Below, in pieces: positions 1 to 8,147 of a stretch of DNA of 42,477 nt. The position numbers and the translations under genes were made by a program. Each line of letters starts with the position of its first letter. The first letter of the stretch is position 1. The stretch comes from an uncultured Rubripirellula sp. (lineage in GTDB: Bacteria; Planctomycetota; Planctomycetia; Pirellulales; Pirellulaceae): NCBI GenBank assembly GCA_938045805.1, contig CALIBL010000033.1:1-42477 (forward strand), written 5' to 3'. The notes under the pieces are model-generated. The model saw only the letters and a program-made list of their open reading frames with translations. It did not search any database and was not told the origin of the DNA.

Positions 1-701
1 GCAATCAGCAAGAACCAGTACCCCGAGATGTAGTTACTCATCGCGATCAGCAGCAAAGTCGGGGCTGGCAAGGTCAACCCGAACTCCTCGAACATCGTCT
101 CGAAGGTTGGCACGATGAACAACATGATGAAGCTGAGAATCATGACCGCAACCAGAACGACGATCACGGGATAGATCAACGCACCTTTGACTTTCCGCTT
201 GAGCGATTCAGCACGCTCCAAAAAGTCGGCAAGACGCTGCAGAATGGTTTCCAACGCACCACCGGCCTCGCCCGCCTTAATCATGTTCACGTAAAGACGA
301 CTGAACACTTTTGGGCTCTTGGCCATCGCTTCACTCAGCGTGGCACCACCTTCAATCTCATCACACACATCCATCAGGGCAAACTTTAGCTTGCCTGGCT
401 TTTGATTGTTCTCAAGGATCTTCAGACTCCGCAGAATCGGCAGACCCGCATCTTGCAAGATGGATAACTGTCGAGTGAAAGCACAGATATGCTTCGTCTT
501 GGCACCACCGAGGGCGAAACCACGTTTCTTACCCGACTTTGCACCCGCAGCATCCGCTGCCTGTTTCTTTTGAGAGATCTTCGTAACGAAGTATCCCATC
601 TGCCGGATCGTGGTTTGCGCCTCTTCTTCGTTGGCGGCATCGATCTCGTCCCGGATCTCTTGTCCGGTCGCGTCCATCGCTTCGAATTGATAGATAGGCA
701 T
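1..701 (-). CDS. pilC: Type IV pilus/type II secretion inner-membrane platform protein PilC/GspF (partial)
   Basis: PilC/GspF is the polytopic inner-membrane platform that the PilB and PilT motors act on during pilus assembly and retraction. The reading frame starts at an ATG read from 701 and stays open to the window edge, so about 233 N-terminal residues are visible and the C-terminal half is missing. A short soluble N-terminus (1-65) precedes the first T2SSF domain (about 70-197). That domain holds the family motif around residues 72-98 (FTRQLSILQDAG and the following PILRSL), the GEAGG motif at 144-148, and a long hydrophobic segment at about 175-198. It lies 125 bases downstream of pilB on the same strand, which fits a pilT-pilB-pilC unit. 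The family assignment is firm; whether the machine is a pilus or a secretion system cannot be decided from this fragment. Confidence 0.93.
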   Translation of the reverse strand, partial: MPIYQFEAMDATGQEIRDEIDAANEEEAQTTIRQMGYFVTKISQKKQAADAAGAKSGKKRGFALGGAKTKHICAFTRQLSILQDAGLPILRSLKILENNQKPGKLKFALMDVCDEIEGGATLSEAMAKSPKVFSRLYVNMIKAGEAGGALETILQRLADFLERAESLKRKVKGALIYPVIVVLVAVMILSFIMLFIVPTFETMFEEFGLTLPAPTLLLIAMSNYISGYWFLLI

Positions 702-826
702 GGCAATTCAAACGTTGCAAAACGTGTTGTTAATGGGCGAACACCAGACGGTAGAAAACTCCACGCAAAGGTGTCCAGAATGCCCGATTCATTGGTTAGT
801 TAAACGACAAGCAGACTCACTCAAAA

Positions 827-2539
827 TCACTCAGCAACGGTCTCACGAATCACTTCGTCAAGTGTCGTGATTCCATCTGCAGCTACCGCGATACCAAACT
901 CGCGAAGCGGCACCATTCCAAACTTTTGTGCTTCATCGCGAAGTTCATCGGTCGAAGCATTACTCATGATCATTTCGCGAAGCGTATCGTTGATGACCAT
1001 CAGCTCAAACAATGCGATTCGACCCTTGTAGCCCGTGTTATTGCAGTTATCACATCCGGTACCCTTGTAAAAGGTCTTGCCCTGAACGTCTTCCTCTTTC
1101 ATCCCAAGGTCATAGAGCATCGACGATGAAACCGTTGCCTCCTCGCGACACTTCGTGCACACACGTCGAACCAGTCGCTGAGCAAGAATCGCTTCGACAG
1201 TCGCACAGATCATGAAGGGCTGAATCCCCATGTCTTTCAATCGGGTGACGGTTGCTGGAGCGTCGTTAGTGTGCAGGGTGCTGAACACAAGGTGGCCGGT
1301 GAGTGCCGCCTGAATCGCAATCTCAGCCGTCTCGAGATCTCGAACCTCACCGACGAGAATCGTGTCGGGATCCTGACGAAGAATCGCCCTCAAGCAACTC
1401 GCAAAAGTCACACCAACATCGGTATCAATCGGAATCTGGATGATCCCATCAATGTCATACTCAACCGGATCTTCGGTGGTGATCAACTTGTCTTTGATGT
1501 CGTTCAACTCGGTTAGCGACGAGTAAAGCGTGGTGGTCTTACCACTACCGGTTGGCCCCGTCACCAGAACAATCCCGTTTGGACGATCAATCGCCGTCCT
1601 AAAACTCTTCAGCATGTTGTCATCCATCCCGACATTCGTGAGACTCAGATTCACAACACTTCGGTCAAGCACTCGCATGACCACGCTCTCACCAAAAATG
1701 GTCGGCAGCACACTCACACGAAGGTCGACTGGGTGTCCACCAACCATCAATTCAATACGACCGTCCTGCGGCATCCGACGTTCGGCGATATCAAGATTTG
1801 CCATCACCTTAATTCGTGTCGTGATTGCGAATGCTAGGTGACGCGGTGGTGGCACCATTTCATAAAGCACGCCCTCCGCTTTGATCCGAATTCGGAACTC
1901 GTCCTCGAACGGCTCGAAGTGAACATCACTCGCATGATCCTTAATGGCCAAGAGCAAGACCATGTTCAGTAGCTTTCGAACCGGCGCCGAGTCAGCCAAC
2001 GCTTCGGCATCAGTGATATTGAACTTCTCATTTTCTAGAGCGGAAATCGCTGCCTTGAGCTCCTCATCATCCGCCAGCTGCGCGACCAACTTCTCAACAC
2101 TCTCCGCTTCACTGTCATAGTGCCGCGTAATGCTCTGCAACACGTCTCGTTCGGTTGCAACCACCATCGCGATATCAAAACCGAGAAACGTTCGAAGTTC
2201 GTCTTGGATCGTCAAGTTCTGTGGATCACAGGTTGCAACAGTGAGAAGATTATTTTCGAATTTCAGTGGCACAACTCGATACAGCTGCGCCATTGTTTCA
2301 CTGATCTTTTCAAGAACCTCTTCTTCGAACTTGAACTCTTCAAGCGAGATGGTCTGCATCCCCATCTGCTCAGCCAACGCCTGGATCAACTGCTCATCGG
2401 TGATCAGCTGCATATCTTCCGCGATGCGGCCAAAGAGCGCTCCGGGTTGTTGCTCTTGTTCTTCGAGTACAACCTCTAGCTGCTCGTCGGTTAAAAAACC
2501 AAGGTCGACGAGGATCTGTCCGATGCGACGAGGTGCCAT
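827..2539 (-). CDS. pilB: Type IV pilus assembly/type II secretion ATPase PilB/GspE
   Basis: This is a 570-residue hexameric cytoplasmic ATPase that powers pilin or pseudopilin polymerisation. Domains in order: a GspE N-terminal (MshEN) domain at about 1-150, a linker, the N2 domain with ASDVHFEPFEDEFRIRIKA, Walker A GPTGSGKTT with Lys334, a canonical Asp box/Walker B (RQDPDTILVGEVRD), a His box (GHLVFSTLHTNDAP), and a C-terminal zinc-binding tetracysteine region beginning at Cys461 (CTKC, later CDNC). The ATG at 2539 has an AGG about nine bases upstream. It lies between pilT and pilC. All catalytic motifs are intact, so this copy is the likely working extension motor, unlike its paralog at 4250-6007. 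Confidence 0.95.
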   Translation of the reverse strand: MAPRRIGQILVDLGFLTDEQLEVVLEEQEQQPGALFGRIAEDMQLITDEQLIQALAEQMGMQTISLEEFKFEEEVLEKISETMAQLYRVVPLKFENNLLTVATCDPQNLTIQDELRTFLGFDIAMVVATERDVLQSITRHYDSEAESVEKLVAQLADDEELKAAISALENEKFNITDAEALADSAPVRKLLNMVLLLAIKDHASDVHFEPFEDEFRIRIKAEGVLYEMVPPPRHLAFAITTRIKVMANLDIAERRMPQDGRIELMVGGHPVDLRVSVLPTIFGESVVMRVLDRSVVNLSLTNVGMDDNMLKSFRTAIDRPNGIVLVTGPTGSGKTTTLYSSLTELNDIKDKLITTEDPVEYDIDGIIQIPIDTDVGVTFASCLRAILRQDPDTILVGEVRDLETAEIAIQAALTGHLVFSTLHTNDAPATVTRLKDMGIQPFMICATVEAILAQRLVRRVCTKCREEATVSSSMLYDLGMKEEDVQGKTFYKGTGCDNCNNTGYKGRIALFELMVINDTLREMIMSNASTDELRDEAQKFGMVPLREFGIAVAADGITTLDEVIRETVAE

Positions 2540-2685
2540 CTTGCGTTACCTGTAAACTAAATTCTCAAACGAGTCTGTCTTATCTGTTCTGTGAGTTGGG
2601 CCGAAGTGTTATCGGGTCGCAACTCATCATTCACCAACTCGGCAGTCTATCACTCACTGAACGACCAACCTGCTGCTGATGAACA

Positions 2686-3795
2686 TCAATCTTCATCCTG
2701 AATCGGCACAGCTTCATCTCCCAAGCCACGACGCGACTGCACGATACGCTTAGCAAGATCATCTGGCCGGTGAGCCTTTGCCAGCACGTCTTCAACCGTC
2801 ACGCGTTCCCCTTTCCAGTGATGGAACAACGCATCGTCCATCAACTGCATCCCGAACTTTGCACCGGTCTGCATCGCACTGTTGATCCGGAACGTTTTGT
2901 TTTCGCGAATCAGGTTTGCCACACCGGGGGTGACATTCAAAACCTCGTATGCTGCACAGCGTCCACCGCCAATTCGTGGCAACAAAGTCTGCGCTACAAC
3001 TCCAATCAAAGTACTCGCCAACTGCGTTCGAATCTGATCCTGAAGGTTACCTGGAAACGCGTCAATGATTCGGTTAACGGTACCCTGAGCGCTATTGGTG
3101 TGGAGCGTGCCAAAAACAACGTGCCCGGTTTCGGCCGCACTGATCGCCGCCTCAATCGTCTCCAAGTCACGAAGCTCACCAACTAGGATGACGTCAGGGT
3201 CTTGTCGAAGAGCCCGCCGGATGGCTTCAGAGAAACTCGGCACATCAACACCAACCTCACGCTGATTGATCGTGCTCTCAATGTGATCGTGATAAAACTC
3301 GATCGGATCTTCGATGGTGATGATGTGATGATCAATCGTTTCATTGAGCAAGTTGATCAAACTCGCGAGCGTGGTACTCTTTCCGGATCCCGTCGGACCA
3401 GTGACCAAGAATAATCCTCGCGGCCGGTGAACCATCTTGACGACCGACTCCGGTAATCCCAGTTGCTCCGGCGTGAGCTTGTCATTGGGAATTTGTCGCA
3501 GCACCATTGAAATGAAACCACGCTGCTTGAAAACGGAGACCCGGAATCTCGCGGCATCACCAAATGCAAAGCCAAAGTCAGTGCTTCCCGCCTCCTGCAA
3601 CTCTCGCTGGCAGCGTTCTGGAGTGATGCTCTTCATCAAGCCGACCGAATCCTCGGCTTCCAAAGTTTTCGTCTCCAGCTTGCGCATTCTTCCGTGAAGC
3701 CGGAAAACAGGTGGTTGACCAACAACAATGTGGATGTCGCTGGCTCCCTGCTTGATGGCGGCCTGCAATAGCTTGTCGATAAGAACAGTTGCCAA
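2686..3795 (-). CDS. pilT: Type IV pilus retraction ATPase PilT
   Basis: The 369-residue protein matches PilT in length and motifs. It has the short PilT-type PAS-like N-terminus (ASDIHIVVGQPPVFRLHG), Walker A GPTGSGKST with Lys139, the Asp box RQDPDVILVGELRD and the His box GHVVFGTLHTNSA. It lacks the zinc-binding cysteines of PilB/GspE. PilT depolymerises pili at the inner-membrane platform. The start is a TTG read from 3795. It is supported by a consensus AGGAG (plus-strand 3803-3807) seven bases upstream, and no in-frame ATG lies near. The gene is upstream of pilB with a 146-base gap. Its presence argues that the cluster serves a retractable type IV pilus rather than only type II secretion. 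Confidence 0.94.
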   Translation of the reverse strand: MATVLIDKLLQAAIKQGASDIHIVVGQPPVFRLHGRMRKLETKTLEAEDSVGLMKSITPERCQRELQEAGSTDFGFAFGDAARFRVSVFKQRGFISMVLRQIPNDKLTPEQLGLPESVVKMVHRPRGLFLVTGPTGSGKSTTLASLINLLNETIDHHIITIEDPIEFYHDHIESTINQREVGVDVPSFSEAIRRALRQDPDVILVGELRDLETIEAAISAAETGHVVFGTLHTNSAQGTVNRIIDAFPGNLQDQIRTQLASTLIGVVAQTLLPRIGGGRCAAYEVLNVTPGVANLIRENKTFRINSAMQTGAKFGMQLMDDALFHHWKGERVTVEDVLAKAHRPDDLAKRIVQSRRGLGDEAVPIQDED

Positions 3796-3802
3796 AATCC
3801 GG

Positions 3803-3807
3803 CTCCT
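3803..3807 (-). promoter_or_regulatory. Shine-Dalgarno sequence of pilT
   Basis: The minus strand reads AGGAG seven bases before the TTG at 3795. This site decides the unusual start codon, since pilT has no nearby in-frame ATG. Confidence 0.7.
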
Positions 3808-4096
3808 AATCTGGCTTGAACGATAACGATATTTAAATTGAGTGCGATGAGTTAGAGATCAAGACGATGCTCACAATCTCTGTTACAGAAGATCGATAAG
3901 TTGTGACCCTAACACTTGCCGATGCGTTAGCCTGCTGAAAAGAGCCTTCGAATCCCAATGGATGAGTTGGTAGACATCATTCAGGTTTGCCGATTGTTTT
4001 CTCCACCGAAGGCCGAAGCCCTGTCATTATTACCGAAACGCCGCTGTGAACCAAAAACTTAGGGCCTGAAACCCGCCTAGATTTGGCTTAAAGGGC
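3808..4096. other. Intergenic region upstream of pilT, no gene seen
   Basis: No coding region with a recognisable product lies between pilT and the candidate terminator of the upstream ATPase gene. It should contain the promoter for pilT-pilB-pilC, but I cannot point to a convincing -35/-10 pair. Confidence 0.5.
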
Positions 4097-4140
4097 AAAA
4101 AAACCGCGCCAACCCCTCAAAAGAGCCCCCAAAGGTGCGG
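4097..4140 (-). terminator. Candidate rho-independent terminator downstream of the second GspE-type ATPase
   Basis: On the minus strand CCGCACC (4134-4140) can pair with GGCGCGG (4104-4110) with one mismatch. Inside the long loop a small CTC-TTTT-GAG hairpin can form. The structure is followed by seven T residues (4097-4103). It lies about 110 bases after the stop of the gene ending at 4250. The long loop and mismatch make it weaker than the other terminators in the window. Confidence 0.45.
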
Positions 4141-4249
4141 ATGGCCTAACAAGCCACACAGCACTCGCTTCGAGCGACACGACCCAATCGGCAGAAGACT
4201 CGCGATACGATTAGCCCCCTAAGTCGATCCGTAACGTCCTCAGCGAGAA

Positions 4250-6007
4250 TTACAGTGAGTCTAAATCTTGGACCAAGTGGTTCAACGCGATATCCTCTTG
4301 CTCAGTCTGCTTTGCGACACGATGCACCTCTTCGAAGGTCGTGATTCCGCGAATTACCTTCAGCATCCCATCGGCGTAAAGCGTTGACATGCCGTTCTTT
4401 ATGGCTTCAATCCTCAACTCCTTGGTGTCCGCTCCACGGAACATCAACTCCCGCATTTTGTTGTTGATGATCATGAGTTCGTAGATGCCTATCCGGCCCC
4501 GATAACCACTTCGGCCGCAGTACGGACAACCTTTTCCGCGGCAGAACTCCGCCTGCTTGAGCATCTCGGGAGGCAATTGGGAATCCTGTATGACGCTATC
4601 CGAAGGCTTGTAGCGAACCTTGCAACGAGGGCAAATGGTTCTCACCAATCGCTGAGCAAGAACCGCAATCACACTACTTGCCACCATGTAGGATGGTACA
4701 CCAATGTCCACCATCCTAGAGATAGAACTAGGCGCATCGTTCGTATGTAGTGTACTGAAAACAAGGTGTCCAGTGAGGGAAGCCTGGATTCCCATCGATG
4801 CGGTCTCATGGTCACGCATCTCACCGACGAGAATGATATTCGGAGCCTGCCTCAACATCGCCCGAATGATCAGAGCAAAGTCGAGTCCAATCTTGTGACG
4901 AACCTCGACCTGATTGATCCCGGGCAGATAATATTCAACCGGATCCTCAGCCGTAATGATCTTGCGGTCAGGTCGATTCAGTGCGTTGAGAGCGGCATAG
5001 AGGGTAGTGGTCTTCCCAGAACCGGTTGGACCGGTAACGAGAATGATCCCGTTGGGACGACGAATGAGATTGTTGAACGTTCGGTAGTCACGGCCTGACA
5101 GACCGAGCTGACGCACCCCGACCTTAATATTGTCCTTGTCCAACAGTCGCATCACGCAAGACTGACCATGGTTGGTCGGGATGATACTGACTCGGAGATC
5201 CAACTGCTTGTCACCCACCGTGATTTTGATGCGGCCGTCCGTTGGTCGACGCTTCTCTGAAATATCGATCTTCGAGAGAATCTTGATGCGAGCAATAATG
5301 GCTGAGAGCATTCGTCGCGGGGCATTTTCGCGTTCGACACAGACACCATCAATTCGATACCGAATTCGAACACGATCCTCAAACGGCTCGACATGAATAT
5401 CGCTCGCTCGGAGCTGAACCGCCTCCTGAATCATCAGATTCACCAGACGAATGACCGGCGCACTACTGTCGTCGACCTCTTCCTCGTTCGCCTCTCCACC
5501 TGATTCCGTCTCGGTGAAATCAATCGCGGTATCAGTGAACTCCTGCAACATCGAGTCAGCAGATTCACCCTCGACCTGACCGTAATACTTGTTGATGGCT
5601 GCCAGAATCGAAACTTTTGGTGCGAGAGCCGTCTCAATCTTGCGATTGAGGATGAAACGCAGCTTCTCTACCGTCTCCAGATCAAATGGATCGGAGACAA
5701 GCACCCGCAGGGCTCCATCTTCATCACTGAAAGGCAAAACGTTGTTTTCTCGAGCCACCGACTCGGGGACAAGCTCAATCACGTCATCGGAAACACTCGC
5801 TGAACGAAGATCAACAAATGGAATCTTATGAAACGTTGCCATCGCCTCAGTCACCGCCTCGGGTGAGGCGTATTCCATGTCAATCAGCACATCGCCAACA
5901 TCCAGATTGCTGGTTTTCGCAACATTTTCAGCCTCATTGAGTTGATCGAGGCTGATCACGCCCTGTTTGATCAGCAAGTCGGTGTAGTCCTGCGCAACTC
6001 GACTCAT
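4250..6007 (-). CDS. GspE/PilB-family ATPase, paralog with altered Asp box
   Basis: This second T2SS/T4P-type ATPase is about 585 residues from the chosen start. It has an MshEN-like N-terminus, the N2 motif ASDIHVEPFEDRVRIRYRI, Walker A GPTGSGKTT with Lys332, the His box GHLVFSTLHTNDAP and the zinc-binding pairs CPRC and CPYC. Its Asp box reads RQAPNIILVGEMRD: the usual Asp-Pro-Asp is Ala388-Pro-Asn390, while the Walker B glutamate (Glu396) is kept. I chose the ATG at 6007 because AGGA (6016-6019) lies eight bases upstream; ATGs at 6013 and 6043 are alternatives. It is separated from pilT by a candidate terminator and so is probably its own transcript. It may drive a type II secretion or second pilus-like system, with reduced or altered ATPase activity. 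Confidence 0.92.
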   Translation of the reverse strand: MSRVAQDYTDLLIKQGVISLDQLNEAENVAKTSNLDVGDVLIDMEYASPEAVTEAMATFHKIPFVDLRSASVSDDVIELVPESVARENNVLPFSDEDGALRVLVSDPFDLETVEKLRFILNRKIETALAPKVSILAAINKYYGQVEGESADSMLQEFTDTAIDFTETESGGEANEEEVDDSSAPVIRLVNLMIQEAVQLRASDIHVEPFEDRVRIRYRIDGVCVERENAPRRMLSAIIARIKILSKIDISEKRRPTDGRIKITVGDKQLDLRVSIIPTNHGQSCVMRLLDKDNIKVGVRQLGLSGRDYRTFNNLIRRPNGIILVTGPTGSGKTTTLYAALNALNRPDRKIITAEDPVEYYLPGINQVEVRHKIGLDFALIIRAMLRQAPNIILVGEMRDHETASMGIQASLTGHLVFSTLHTNDAPSSISRMVDIGVPSYMVASSVIAVLAQRLVRTICPRCKVRYKPSDSVIQDSQLPPEMLKQAEFCRGKGCPYCGRSGYRGRIGIYELMIINNKMRELMFRGADTKELRIEAIKNGMSTLYADGMLKVIRGITTFEEVHRVAKQTEQEDIALNHLVQDLDSL

Positions 6008-6323
6008 AACCATGTTCCTGAAGAGAACGAATTCAATACTCAATACCTGAGTGGGCTTCGCAATTTGCTAGTTACCCACGATCCATGAGAGCAACTCGGG
6101 AATCTCACGATCATCTGCTCGCACTAGAATAGCAGAGAAGCTGGCAAATCACAGCAGAAATCAATTGTCGCAAAGCTAATCAAAACCGCGTTTCCCGAAC
6201 CACCACCCGCAAATCGCGACCTACTCCGATGATCGCAGCACGAATTCACCACTTCCACTGATGGTATCGGGCCATCTCGCCGTGAAACCTTAGCTACAAC
6301 ACTCGATACTTCACTCAAGAAAT
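6008..6323. other. Intergenic region between lexA and the GspE paralog
   Basis: The 316 bases contain no convincing gene. A 64-codon open frame here has no recognisable features and is probably chance. No hairpin with a T-run follows lexA, so lexA may read through into the ATPase gene or end by another mechanism. Confidence 0.45.
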
Positions 6324-6926
6324 CTACCGAATCGCGGCTCGAACCACCCCAACGGCAACCCCAAGCACCTGAGCGTCACTGACATAAATCGGATCCATCG
6401 TGGAGTTTGCAGGCTGAAGCCGAATGCAATTTTTTTCCGGATACCAGTACTTCAGGGTCGCCTCACCATCGGGTGTCTGCGCGACGACCATCTGACCTGG
6501 CTCAGCAGTGGCCTGGCGTTGGATCACCACATAATCGCCATCTGCGATCTGCGCCTCGATCATCGAATCACCCGAGACCCGAAGGCTAAACCGGTCCTCG
6601 CGAAATAACATCTCACCGAAATCAACACTTTCGGCCTGCTCAAAGGCAAGAGTCGTCGGTCCAGCCGAAACCAGACCGGCCATCGGCAATGCATGCACCG
6701 AACGATCAATCGCTTCGGTCAATTCGATCGCCCGAGACTTATTCGGGCTTCGACGAATCAGACCTTTCCGTTCCAAGGCACGCAGATGACACATCACCCC
6801 ATTTGGGCTGCGAATCCCAAATTCCTCACCAATCTCTCGAACCGTGGGACCATAGCCTCGCTCTAAAATCAGCGAGCGGATCATTTCGTAAACCCGCTGC
6901 TGTCTTTCAGTAAGTGCCTGAGACAT
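6324..6926 (-). CDS. lexA: LexA SOS-response repressor
   Basis: The protein is 200 residues, the usual LexA length, from the ATG at 6926. That start has TAGGAG (6935-6940) eight bases upstream and begins MSQALTERQQ, as LexA proteins do. The winged-helix N-terminus (TVREIGEEFGIRSPNGVMCHL) binds DNA. The C-terminal S24 peptidase domain has the Ala83-Gly84 self-cleavage site (PMAGLVSAGP), the catalytic Ser121 (SGDSM) and the general base Lys159 (ATLKYWY). These positions nearly match E. coli LexA (84-85, 119, 156). RecA-stimulated self-cleavage should derepress DNA-damage genes. An inverted repeat about 80 bases upstream is a candidate autoregulatory operator. It lies downstream of uppP on the same strand. 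Confidence 0.96.
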   Translation of the reverse strand: MSQALTERQQRVYEMIRSLILERGYGPTVREIGEEFGIRSPNGVMCHLRALERKGLIRRSPNKSRAIELTEAIDRSVHALPMAGLVSAGPTTLAFEQAESVDFGEMLFREDRFSLRVSGDSMIEAQIADGDYVVIQRQATAEPGQMVVAQTPDGEATLKYWYPEKNCIRLQPANSTMDPIYVSDAQVLGVAVGVVRAAIR

Positions 6927-7006
6927 GAACACTGCTCCTATCGATCCGAAATGACTTGAACCCAACCTAAGGGCCGGCTGAAAGCTAAAACTCATCATTG
7001 GCTGTA

Positions 7007-7022
7007 GTGTTCATGATAACAC
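7007..7022. promoter_or_regulatory. Inverted repeat upstream of lexA, candidate operator
   Basis: GTGTT (7007-7011) and AACAC (7018-7022) form perfect five-base arms around a six-base spacer. Flanking TAG and CTA bases extend the symmetry imperfectly. It lies between uppP and lexA, 80 bases before the lexA start. LexA usually represses itself, so this is a candidate LexA box; it matches neither the E. coli (CTGT-N8-ACAG) nor the Bacillus (GAAC-N4-GTTC) consensus. Confidence 0.3.
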
Positions 7023-7061
7023 CTACTAGACAGACGTCCACCTCAATCAGGAAGTCCATCC

Positions 7062-7832
7062 TTAACCACAGATCAGGAGCGTTGCCAGACCAGCTGGAAG
7101 ACACCAGGCTGCGAACCAGTGAAGTCGATCTTCGCGGCTCCAACCGATAAGCCACTTCAGGGCGATGATTCCGATCAGGAACGACACCGTAGCCCCGAGA
7201 AGCAGTTCGAGCGGTGAGTGGCTGCTGGCAACACCTGCTTGGTAGCCTTCCCACCAATCACGCAGCGTTAAAACGGTTGCACCCAGAATGGCGGGAATTG
7301 CTAACAGAAAGGAAAAGGTGACGGAATCTTCGGCCTTGAGCCCCATCAATCGCCCACCGAGAATCGTTGATCCACTTCGACTCACTCCCGGCAGAATGGC
7401 AAAAGCCTGAAAGCAGCCCACCCAGAAAGCGCCCCACCAACTAACACGCTGATAAGTTCCTTCGCGTTCACGCAATCGCCCAAGGACAAGCAGCATGACT
7501 CCGGTGACCAGCAACATGGCACCCGCCAGCATCGGACTACGTAACAAACTCGGAATCAGCACCTTGATTCCAATCCCAATCGTTGCGGCGGGAATGGTTC
7601 CCACCACCAACAAGCCAATCACTCGGCGGTCCTCAATCAGTAAACGCAAGATCTTCCGCCAGAACACCAACAGGATCGAGCCCAAAGTTCCGGCATGCAG
7701 AACGATCTCCAGTGTGGGTGACTCGCTCAGTTCACCAAGCATGCTCCCGATGATCACGAGGTGCCCGGACGAACTGATGGGTAAAAACTCAGCAATTCCC
7801 TGAACAACGGCAAGAATGAGTAGGTCGAACAT
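7062..7832 (-). CDS. uppP: Undecaprenyl-diphosphatase UppP (BacA)
   Basis: UppP is a polytopic membrane enzyme that dephosphorylates undecaprenyl diphosphate to the monophosphate, regenerating the lipid carrier for cell-wall and surface polysaccharide synthesis. It is about 256 residues. The active-site motif VVQGIAEFLPISSSGH lies at residues 9-24 (with Gln11 and Glu15 in the (E/Q)xxxE position) and PGVSRSGST at 148-156. The remainder is a series of hydrophobic segments. The ATG at 7832 is preferred over an adjacent TTG three bases upstream; no Shine-Dalgarno is evident. It is divergent from a DUF368/PopT gene, whose product is expected to move undecaprenyl phosphate across the membrane. Confidence 0.96.
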   Translation of the reverse strand: MFDLLILAVVQGIAEFLPISSSGHLVIIGSMLGELSESPTLEIVLHAGTLGSILLVFWRKILRLLIEDRRVIGLLVVGTIPAATIGIGIKVLIPSLLRSPMLAGAMLLVTGVMLLVLGRLREREGTYQRVSWWGAFWVGCFQAFAILPGVSRSGSTILGGRLMGLKAEDSVTFSFLLAIPAILGATVLTLRDWWEGYQAGVASSHSPLELLLGATVSFLIGIIALKWLIGWSREDRLHWFAAWCLPAGLATLLICG

Positions 7833-8147
7833 CAATCACTGAAAAAGTCATTCGCTGCGTCACAACGCGGCGTTTGGATGAAAGAGAAGTATGCGTAAGG
7901 CGAGTTAAAACAAAACCCACGAATCTTCCTAAATCGCGAGGTCGCCCAAAGAGATCTTGATTTACGACCTATCCTTGACTGAGTATGGATGGCGATTGAC
8001 TTGATTCCGACCGGCAACACTAGGATCGCTTCAACAGACACCACACCCATCGATGGCTGAAACGATTAAAACAGTTATGCAACGCTTTTGAGCATTAACG
8101 TCAGACTGATTCAAAACGCGCACCTGAGCACTTGGCCCCAACTCAGC
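7833..8147. other. Divergent intergenic region between uppP and the DUF368 gene
   Basis: This 315-base region must carry the promoters for two divergently transcribed genes. A TTGACT (7996-8001) and a TAGGAT (8021-8026) are present on the plus strand, but their 19-base spacing is poor, so I do not call a promoter. No gene is seen. Confidence 0.4.

Noticed and set aside
6124..6318. 64-codon open frame on the minus strand between lexA and the GspE paralog
   Set aside because: No conserved motif, membrane segment or good ribosome site; likely chance.
7996..8026. TTGACT...TAGGAT as a promoter for the DUF368 gene
   Set aside because: The spacing is 19 bases and the -10 match is poor.
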